A model generated the notes under the pieces. The model saw only the letters and a list, made by a program, of their open reading frames with translations. It made no database searches and was not told where the DNA came from. Shown one piece after another: positions 15,562-20,608 of a stretch of 20,608 bases of DNA. Source of the stretch: Gammaproteobacteria bacterium. Lineage in GTDB: Bacteria; Pseudomonadota; Gammaproteobacteria; GCA-001735895. The position numbers were made by a program, and so were the translations under genes. Every line of letters starts with the position of its first letter. The stretch's first letter is position 1. The stretch covers positions 1 to 20,608 of the forward strand of contig JANTFY010000016.1 of NCBI GenBank assembly GCA_024763185.1, written 5' to 3'.

Positions 15562-15581
15562 ACTCATATTCAGTTATGAGT
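15562..15581 (+). repeat. Hairpin between rpoN and hpf
   Basis: ACTCATA and TATGAGT form a perfect 7-base stem with a 6-base loop, followed by TTT. The stem is AT-rich, so as a terminator it would be weak; partial attenuation between rpoN and the more abundant hpf message is possible. Confidence 0.4.
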
Positions 15582-15596
15582 TTTGAGTAACCCTAT

Positions 15597-15601
15597 GGAG
15601 G
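15597..15601 (+). promoter_or_regulatory. Strong Shine-Dalgarno site of hpf
   Basis: GGAGG with 6 bases to the ATG at 15608. It is the best ribosome binding site in the window and contrasts with the weak ones of rpoN, fabA and hisG, in keeping with a higher demand for Hpf. Confidence 0.75.
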
Positions 15602-15607
15602 TAACTA

Positions 15608-15925
15608 ATGCAAGTAAGTCTAAGCGGACACCACGTAGAAATCACCGATTCGCTGCGCAGTTATGTCAATGAAAAAATCGAACGCCTTGACCGGCATTTT
15701 GACCAGGCATTGGATATTCACGTCATTTTAACGGTCGAAAAACTCAGGCATAAGGCGGAAGCAACCATGCATATCAGCGGAGGAAATCTATATGCAGACG
15801 ACGTACAGGAAGACATGTATGCCGCCATTGACGGCCTGATCGACAAACTGGACCGCCAGGGCAAAAAGCATAAAGAAAAAATGAAAAGCCATCGCTCTAA
15901 AGGGGCCATCCCTGAAGCGGTCTGA
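15608..15925 (+). CDS. hpf: Ribosome hibernation promoting factor, short form
   Basis: Binds the 30S decoding centre in slow growth and helps pair ribosomes into inactive 100S dimers. It has 105 residues, matching the short Hpf/YhbH class without the C-terminal dimerisation domain of long HPF. Seen: MQVSLSGHHVEITDSLRSYV at the start, the basic helix RHKAEATMHISGG (46-58), YADDVQEDMYAAIDGLIDKL (60-79), and a Lys-rich tail KHKEKMKSH. It lies between rpoN and ptsN as in E. coli. It is followed at once by a strong terminator, so it is the last gene of its unit. Confidence 0.96.
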   Translation: MQVSLSGHHVEITDSLRSYVNEKIERLDRHFDQALDIHVILTVEKLRHKAEATMHISGGNLYADDVQEDMYAAIDGLIDKLDRQGKKHKEKMKSHRSKGAIPEAV

Positions 15926-15930
15926 CGCTT

Positions 15931-15961
15931 AAACCGGGAGGAGCCTTCCTCCCGGTTTTTT
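15931..15961 (+). terminator. Intrinsic terminator after hpf
   Basis: Perfect 12-base stem (15931-15942 with 15947-15958), GC-rich (ACCGGGAGGA), 4-base loop GCCT, and a T run through 15961. It lies 6 bases after the hpf stop codon and separates the kdsC–hpf genes from ptsN. Confidence 0.93.
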
Positions 15962-15989
15962 GACACTTGCAAGTCATACTATTTAGATT
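15960..15989 (+). promoter_or_regulatory. Likely sigma-70 promoter for ptsN–hprK–rapZ–EIIA–ptsH
   Basis: A perfect -35 box TTGACA (15960-15965) overlaps the last T bases of the hpf terminator. TAGATT (15984-15989, 4 of 6) follows with an 18-base spacer. The predicted start, about 15996, gives a leader of about 31 bases before the ptsN ATG. Confidence 0.5.
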
Positions 15990-16026
15990 AATATGCGCGC
16001 ATTTCTGCATTAACCGTTACAAGATC

Positions 16027-16485
16027 ATGTCCATAACCTCATTGCTGGCAACAGATCAGATTTTTACCAAAGCGGACATCTCAAGCAAAAAAAAACTGCT
16101 TGAATACGTGGCCGAAAAAGCCGCCGATGAACTCGCGCTACCGCAACAGGCCATCTTCAATAAATTGCTGGAACGCGAACGACTGGGCAGTACCGGACTA
16201 GGCCAGGGATTTGCAGTGCCTCATGCCCGTCTGGATAACCTGACCAGGGCCCACGCCTGTTTTGTCAAACTCGACGAGGCAGTGAACTACGATGCCATGG
16301 ACCAACAGCCGGTCGACCTGTTTTTTGTATTATTCATCCCCGAGGCATCCACCGAAGAACATTTGCAGATACTGGCATCCCTCGCCAGAATTTTCAGTCA
16401 GCCGGAGGTATCACAAAAAATCCGTGAAACCCAGTCCGCCGAAGACATAATTCGGCTTATTGAGCAGGCCGAAGCAGGCAGCTGA
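16027..16485 (+). CDS. ptsN: Nitrogen-type PTS regulatory protein EIIA(Ntr)
   Basis: Phospho-accepting regulator of the nitrogen PTS, cytoplasmic. In E. coli it controls potassium transport and other targets by its phosphorylation state. It has 152 residues from the ATG at 16027. The frame is open to a TTG at 15967, but that would lie within the promoter and precede the usual N-terminus, so it is rejected. Seen: LERERLGSTGLGQGFAVPHARL with phosphorylation site His66, and the EASTEEHLQILASLARIFS segment of the EIIA-2 domain. No GAF-domain EI-Ntr (ptsP) gene is in the window. It is followed by hprK after 24 bases. Confidence 0.96.
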   Translation: MSITSLLATDQIFTKADISSKKKLLEYVAEKAADELALPQQAIFNKLLERERLGSTGLGQGFAVPHARLDNLTRAHACFVKLDEAVNYDAMDQQPVDLFFVLFIPEASTEEHLQILASLARIFSQPEVSQKIRETQSAEDIIRLIEQAEAGS

Positions 16486-16509
16486 TCTGACCCGGGGCCA
16501 GTTTATCCG

Positions 16510-17478
16510 ATGCAATCAAACCTGACTGTCCACGAGTTTCACCAACGTTTTCAGAAACGATTGCAACTGTCCTTTGCTTCCGGCCAGGTCGGGCTTGACC
16601 GTCAAATTCAGTTATCCACCAGTGACGACGACAGCTACGAAGCAGTGGACTACCTGAACATTATCCGACCTTCCAGCGTTATCGTGATCGGCAAACGCGA
16701 GTCCGCCTACCTGGTCACATTGAAACTGGATAAACAAAAGCAACTGTTTGACAACCTGTTCAACGGGCCGGTGAGTACGTTGATATTAAGCCGGGACGCA
16801 AACCTGTCCGAAGATTCGATCAGATACTGCGCACGCGCCTCTGTCTCGGTACTACGCTCCGAAATGCAGGATGCGGACTTACTCGGCAATCTGCGTTACT
16901 TCCTCAATCAATCGCTGGCGGAAAAAACCACCGAACACGGCGTCTACCTCGAGGTACACAGCATCGGTACCTTTATTACCGGGGAGAGCGGAGTGGGTAA
17001 AAGTGAACTGGCACTCTCCCTGATCTCGCGCGGACATCGCCTGATAGCCGATGACATTGCCGAATTCGCGCGCATTGCACCGGGTGTCATCGATGGTATT
17101 CATCCCGGCATGACCAACGATTTCATGGAAGTTCGCGGACTGGGTATTTTGAATATTCGCGCCATGTTCGGCGCCAACGCACTTAAAAGAAACAAAACCC
17201 TGCGTTTGATCGTCAACATGGTGGAGTTCACATCCGAAAACAGCCACCAGTTTGACCGCCTCGGCAGTGCACACGAAACACGCAGTATACTGGGCGTGGA
17301 GATACCCGAACTGACCCTGCCCGTGGCACCGGGTCGTAACCTGGCTATTCTGGTCGAGGCCGCTGCGCGTAACCACCTGTTGCAACTGAACGGCTATCAT
17401 GCGTCGGATGATTTTATCGAGCAGCAACGCCGTGCCATCCAGGCCAATAGCCTGAAAAAAGAGATCACAAAAACATGA
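16510..17478 (+). CDS. hprK: HPr kinase/phosphorylase
   Basis: Bifunctional enzyme that phosphorylates Ser46 of HPr and removes it again, sensing ATP, phosphate and metabolites. It has 322 residues: an N-terminal domain (about 1-130) and the catalytic domain with EHGVYLEVHSIG (His143), P-loop GESGVGKS at 158-165, and HRLIADDIAEF (Asp181-Asp182). The signature EVRGLGILNIRAMFG (about 208-222) is also present. HprK is standard in Firmicutes and in many proteobacteria with regulatory PTS, but absent from enterobacteria. Its substrate is present two genes on: HPr with Ser46. Its stop overlaps the rapZ start by 4 bases. Confidence 0.96.
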   Translation: MQSNLTVHEFHQRFQKRLQLSFASGQVGLDRQIQLSTSDDDSYEAVDYLNIIRPSSVIVIGKRESAYLVTLKLDKQKQLFDNLFNGPVSTLILSRDANLSEDSIRYCARASVSVLRSEMQDADLLGNLRYFLNQSLAEKTTEHGVYLEVHSIGTFITGESGVGKSELALSLISRGHRLIADDIAEFARIAPGVIDGIHPGMTNDFMEVRGLGILNIRAMFGANALKRNKTLRLIVNMVEFTSENSHQFDRLGSAHETRSILGVEIPELTLPVAPGRNLAILVEAAARNHLLQLNGYHASDDFIEQQRRAIQANSLKKEITKT

Positions 17479-18332
17479 AACTGGTCATCGTAAGCGGCCT
17501 GTCCGGCTCCGGTAAAACAATCGCTTTGCACACCCTGGAAGATGCCGGTTATTTCTGTGTCGACAATCTGCCGATAGGCCTGTTGACCGACTTCATAACC
17601 ACCATGCAAAACAACAAACCCGCACTGTATGACTTGATTGCCGTGGCGGTTGACGCGCGCTGCGATATTGGTGATATAGAACACTTTGACCACATTATCA
17701 AAGAAATCAAGGCGCATGACGTTGAGGTTGAAATCCTGTTTCTAACCTCAAAAGTCGACAAACTGATCACCCGGTTTAATGAAACCCGACGCAAACATCC
17801 CCTGTCGCGCAAGGGCCTGCCACTGGTGGAAGCCATTCATCTGGAACGCAGCATCCTTAAAAACATTTCCTCCAATGCCGACCTGACCATTGATACGTCC
17901 GAGCTTAATGTACACGAATTGAGACATGTCATTCACAGTCGATTATTAAATGGTTCGAAGGATACGATGGCGATTTTGATTCAATCCTTCGGTTTTAAAC
18001 ATGGCCTGCCGGCTGATACCGACTTTATGTTTGATGTTCGCTGCCTGCCCAATCCCCACTGGGAAGCGCAACTCAGGCCGTTTAGTGGTAAAGACCAGCC
18101 GGTTATCGATTACCTGGAAGGTTTTTCCGAGGTAAAAGAGATGGAAAATTCTATACTTCAATTCATGAACCACTGGATTCCCTGTTTTGAAAAAGAAGGC
18201 CGCAGTTATATGACGGTATCCATTGGCTGTACCGGGGGACAACATCGCTCGGTCTACCTGGCGCAGAAAATTACTGCCCATTTGCAGGAACACAGGGATA
18301 ATGTTTCGCTCAGGCACCGGGAATGCGGTTAG
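17475..18332 (+). CDS. rapZ: RapZ, RNase adapter / nucleotide-binding protein
   Basis: In E. coli RapZ senses glucosamine-6-phosphate and directs RNase E to GlmZ RNA, setting GlmS and so amino sugar supply for the envelope. Whether that circuit exists here is unknown, since GlmZ/GlmY are mostly enterobacterial. It has 285 residues. Walker A GLSGSGKT is at 8-15, followed by LEDAGYFCVDNLP (21-33). The C-terminal domain has the DVRCLPNPHW segment (about 189-198) and SIGCTGGQHRSVYLA (249-263), the metabolite-binding region. It overlaps hprK by 4 bases. Confidence 0.96.
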   Translation: MKLVIVSGLSGSGKTIALHTLEDAGYFCVDNLPIGLLTDFITTMQNNKPALYDLIAVAVDARCDIGDIEHFDHIIKEIKAHDVEVEILFLTSKVDKLITRFNETRRKHPLSRKGLPLVEAIHLERSILKNISSNADLTIDTSELNVHELRHVIHSRLLNGSKDTMAILIQSFGFKHGLPADTDFMFDVRCLPNPHWEAQLRPFSGKDQPVIDYLEGFSEVKEMENSILQFMNHWIPCFEKEGRSYMTVSIGCTGGQHRSVYLAQKITAHLQEHRDNVSLRHRECG

Positions 18333-18352
18333 CAGCTGTTATCGGGATAGTC

Positions 18353-18751
18353 ATGGTCGGTATACTCATTATCACTCACAACCATATCGGGGTAGAGATT
18401 CTAAAAACAGCCGAAACCATCATCGGTAAAACCCTGCCCAGAGTTCACACGGTCTCGATTCCGGGTGATCTCAGTGCCGATAAACTGGGCTATTATGCCG
18501 ACCAGATCAAACTGGATATCGATAAACTGGAACAGGGTAACGGGGTCTTGATCCTCACCGACATGATCGGTGCCACACCGCATAATCTGGCCAATTATTT
18601 TGCCGAAGACCATCATGTCAAAATCGTTTCCGGCATTAACTTACCCATGTTGATCAGGGTCATTAACTATGCCGACCGCCCCTTGGAGTTGCTGGCTAAA
18701 ATCGGTATAGTCGGTGCCAACAAGGGCATTACCAAAGAAATCGATTTATAA
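18353..18751 (+). CDS. Mannose-family PTS EIIA domain protein
   Basis: Single-domain EIIA of the mannose/fructose/sorbose class, 132 residues from the ATG at 18353; GGGA lies a few bases upstream. An ATG at 18323 is in frame and would overlap the rapZ end, adding ten residues; I prefer the later one because MVGILIITH matches the family start. The phosphorylation site is His9 in ITHNHIG. The usual following glycine is Asn here, a small oddity. Other hallmarks: LTDMIGATPHNLA (75-87 region) and VKIVSGINLPMLIRVI. No IIB, IIC or IID partner is nearby, so the protein most likely serves as a regulatory phosphate acceptor from HPr, as supposed for stand-alone copies in other proteobacteria. Confidence 0.92.
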   Translation: MVGILIITHNHIGVEILKTAETIIGKTLPRVHTVSIPGDLSADKLGYYADQIKLDIDKLEQGNGVLILTDMIGATPHNLANYFAEDHHVKIVSGINLPMLIRVINYADRPLELLAKIGIVGANKGITKEIDL

Positions 18752-18762
18752 TCCCACTCACC

Positions 18763-19032
18763 ATGATCACGACTGAGCTGACTATTATCAATAAACTCGG
18801 CCTGCATGCCCGCGCCGCTTCCAAACTGGTAAACCTGGCTTCACAGTTTGCCAGTTCAGTAGACCTGGAAAATAAAGGTAACAGGGTGAATGCGAAAAGC
18901 ATCATGGGCGTCATGATGCTGGCTGCCAGCAAAGGTACCGAAATCACTTTACACGTGGAAGGTGAAGATGAACAGGCATGCAGCCAGGCTATTATCGAGC
19001 TCATCAACAATCGTTTTGATGAAGCCGAATAA
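18763..19032 (+). CDS. ptsH: HPr phosphocarrier protein
   Basis: Small phosphocarrier of 89 residues. GLHARAA carries His15, which takes phosphate from Enzyme I. AKSIMGVMML carries Ser46, the regulatory site of HPr kinase, whose gene is three positions upstream. With both sites present, it can be controlled by both EI and HprK. It could instead be called an NPr-type HPr, since it sits in the ptsN–rapZ cluster where E. coli has npr. Enzyme I does not follow; mgtE does. It lies 11 bases after the EIIA gene. Confidence 0.95.
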   Translation: MITTELTIINKLGLHARAASKLVNLASQFASSVDLENKGNRVNAKSIMGVMMLAASKGTEITLHVEGEDEQACSQAIIELINNRFDEAE

Positions 19033-19111
19033 AACCCCACCTCTCTGCATTCTTTAAACCAGCCGTGCCCAGATTACCAGCGCCTATGCAGGGGTTTGGT
19101 AACTTTGCTAA

Positions 19112-19148
19112 ACTTGCAATGTTTTTCTTGCCCATGCACTTGCAATGT
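19112..19148 (+). repeat. 11-base direct repeat at the mgtE start
   Basis: ACTTGCAATGT occurs at 19112-19122 and again at 19138-19148, 26 bases apart start to start. The second copy spans the mgtE ATG at 19145. The 112-base leader (19033-19144) also holds two complementary pairs: AAACCCC/GGGGTTT (19032-19038, 19091-19097) and TTACCA/TGGTAA (19074-19079, 19097-19102). I do not recognise an M-box riboswitch or a clear promoter in it. Confidence 0.5.
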
Positions 19149-20506
19149 CTGAACAATCCTCAGAACAACTGACCGAACAACTCAGACAGGACATTTCCCT
19201 CGCCCTGGAAGCTTCGGATACCCAGGCCATAGCGCAGTTACTGGAAGAAATCAATGTTGCCCAGATTGCCGATGTTTTGGAATCCATTCCCTCCTCGCAA
19301 AGGGAATTAATCTGGCCACTGGTTTACCGTGAAAATATCGGACCCGTTCTACTCGAAACCGGTGATGAAGTTCGCCTGCAGAAACTTGATTCTCTGGATA
19401 GCCAGGAAATTGCAGACATCATAGACACCCTGCCTGACGTGGATGACCAGGCTGATTTAATCCTCGATCTACCCACCCAGAAACTGGTCAACGTGTTATA
19501 CATTCTGGATAAGCAGAAACGCGAAAAACTGCAATCACTGCTCTCCTATCCGGAAGATACGGCCGGCGGCCTGATGGACCTGGACCCGGTAACCATTCGC
19601 GCCGATGTCACTCTGGATGTGGTATTACGCTACCTGCGCATACGCGGTGAAATACCCAAACATACCGACCAGCTTTTTGTCACCAATCGTTATGATGTCT
19701 ACCAGGGCGTGTTATCGCTAAACCAGCTGCTCACTACGGATACCGAAACCCGCGTCAAAGACATCATGAATACGGATATCCTGCCCCTGAATGCCAACCT
19801 GGAAGATGACGAGGTGGCCCGTATTTTTGAGGATAACGACCTGATCAGTGCAGCAGTGGTGGATGATAGCGGCAAGCTGCTGGGGCGTATCACCGTGGAT
19901 GACGTGGTGGATGTTATTCGTGAAGAAGGTGACAACTCGGTATTAAGCATGGCCGGCCTGCATGAGGATGAAGACCTGTTTTCGCCGATCTGGTCAAGTA
20001 CCCGGCGACGTGCCGTATGGCTGGGTTTTAACCTGTTAACCGCATTTCTGGCCGCTGCCGTCATCGGCCTGTTTGAAGCCACTTTGGATAAAATTGTCGC
20101 ACTGGCGATTTTATTGACCATCGTGCCCAGTATGGGTGGCATTGCCGGTTCTCAAACCCTGACCCTGGTCATTCGTGGCCTGGCACTGGGCCAGTTGGGC
20201 ACCTCCAACTTTAACAGCCTGGTCAAGAAGGAAATCTCCGTCGGATTACTCAATGGTTTGCTTTGGGCCATGGTGGTGGCAGCTTTTACCATCATCTGGT
20301 TTCAGGACTTTCAGATCGCCAGCATCATTGCCATCGCGCTCATAGTCAACCTGGTTGCCGGCGCCTTCGCCGGCGCTCTCATTCCCGTTCTGTTAAAACG
20401 CATCGGCATCGATCCTGCCCTGGCCGGCAGTGTAGTACTGACCACGTTTACGGATGTCATCGGCATCCTGGTCTTTCTCGGCCTGGCCACTGTTATCATG
20501 ATGTGA
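19145..20506 (+). CDS. mgtE: MgtE-type magnesium channel
   Basis: Mg2+-gated Mg2+ channel of the inner membrane, 453 residues. The cytoplasmic N domain of helical repeats (about 1-130; IADVLESIPSSQRELIWPLV) ends at YPEDTAGGLMD. Two CBS domains follow (about 140-265, with GRITVDDVVDVIREE in the second). Then come five membrane helices (about 285-453) with VPSMGGIAGSQTLTLVIRG and the pore motif TTFTDVIG near the C-terminus, whose Asp lines the ion path. The order of domains and the length are standard. Transcription may continue from ptsH or start in the 112-base leader. The 102 bases after the stop hold no gene and no clear terminator. Confidence 0.96.
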   Translation: MSEQSSEQLTEQLRQDISLALEASDTQAIAQLLEEINVAQIADVLESIPSSQRELIWPLVYRENIGPVLLETGDEVRLQKLDSLDSQEIADIIDTLPDVDDQADLILDLPTQKLVNVLYILDKQKREKLQSLLSYPEDTAGGLMDLDPVTIRADVTLDVVLRYLRIRGEIPKHTDQLFVTNRYDVYQGVLSLNQLLTTDTETRVKDIMNTDILPLNANLEDDEVARIFEDNDLISAAVVDDSGKLLGRITVDDVVDVIREEGDNSVLSMAGLHEDEDLFSPIWSSTRRRAVWLGFNLLTAFLAAAVIGLFEATLDKIVALAILLTIVPSMGGIAGSQTLTLVIRGLALGQLGTSNFNSLVKKEISVGLLNGLLWAMVVAAFTIIWFQDFQIASIIAIALIVNLVAGAFAGALIPVLLKRIGIDPALAGSVVLTTFTDVIGILVFLGLATVIMM

Positions 20507-20608
20507 GCATTGCTTTTCGCCTTAACAGGCTTCTCCCGTTTTATTACCGCAACTCAACAGATTCCTGATTGTAATGAATTAACTTCTATCAATTTCTATT
20601 GACATTTT

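Noticed and set aside
15960..15972. Sigma-54-like element before ptsN (TGACACTTGC)
   Set aside because: It recalls TGGCAC and TTGC but lacks the spacer between them, so GG/GC spacing fails; sigma-70 boxes fit better.
15967..16026. TTG start 20 codons upstream for ptsN
   Set aside because: It lies inside the predicted promoter and adds a segment not found in EIIA(Ntr).
16879..17427. 182-codon open frame antisense to hprK
   Set aside because: Shadow of a strongly conserved gene; no start signal or recognisable domain.
19033..19144. M-box magnesium riboswitch upstream of mgtE
   Set aside because: The gap is too short and I recognise none of the conserved M-box segments.
20358..20376. Perfect GC-rich inverted repeat GCCGGCG/CGCCGGC
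   Set aside because: It lies within mgtE and encodes an Ala/Gly-rich part of a membrane helix; no T run follows and the frame runs on.

Overview
The window reads as a chromosomal envelope-biogenesis and regulatory locus from a gammaproteobacterium. The evidence is the conserved pair of divergent clusters mla–murA and yrbG–kdsD–kdsC–lptCAB–rpoN–hpf–ptsN–rapZ, a FabA-type dehydratase, and full-length LptA/LptC. It is not an enterobacterium. It carries a short-form HisG, an HPr kinase (hprK) between ptsN and rapZ, a mannose-type EIIA and HPr with a serine-46 site, and mgtE. That set fits environmental, early-branching gammaproteobacterial lineages, but I cannot name a genus. I see no CRISPR, tRNA, rRNA, prophage or transposase gene.

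Left half, minus strand, read right to left: mlaF–mlaE–mlaD–(TolC-family gene)–mlaC–mlaB, then a likely promoter, then murA–hisG–hisD. A 186-bp nested inverted repeat follows, and then a truncated gene for an exported DUF4124–glutaredoxin protein. The mla genes encode the inner-membrane ABC complex and the periplasmic carrier for phospholipid transport between the membranes. A TolC-like outer-membrane channel gene sits inside this operon with overlapping reading frames, and this is the most unusual feature of the window. ibaG, usual between mlaB and murA, is missing, and hisC does not follow hisD.

Centre: a short DUF72-like gene (minus) faces fabA (plus) across a 69-bp divergent gap. fabA is followed by yrbG and kdsD.

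Right half, plus strand: kdsC–lptC–lptA–lptB–rpoN–hpf ends in a strong intrinsic terminator. kdsD and kdsC act in KDO synthesis, and LptC, LptA and LptB in LPS export. A new promoter then drives ptsN–hprK–rapZ–EIIA(Man)–ptsH, a regulatory phosphotransferase module with no sugar permease and no Enzyme I in the window. mgtE (magnesium channel) follows after a 112-bp leader. Phospholipid transport, LPS synthesis and export, peptidoglycan precursor synthesis and unsaturated fatty acid synthesis are thus gathered in about 12 kb, next to sigma-54 and PTS-type regulators that could tie envelope growth to metabolic state. That last link is inference.
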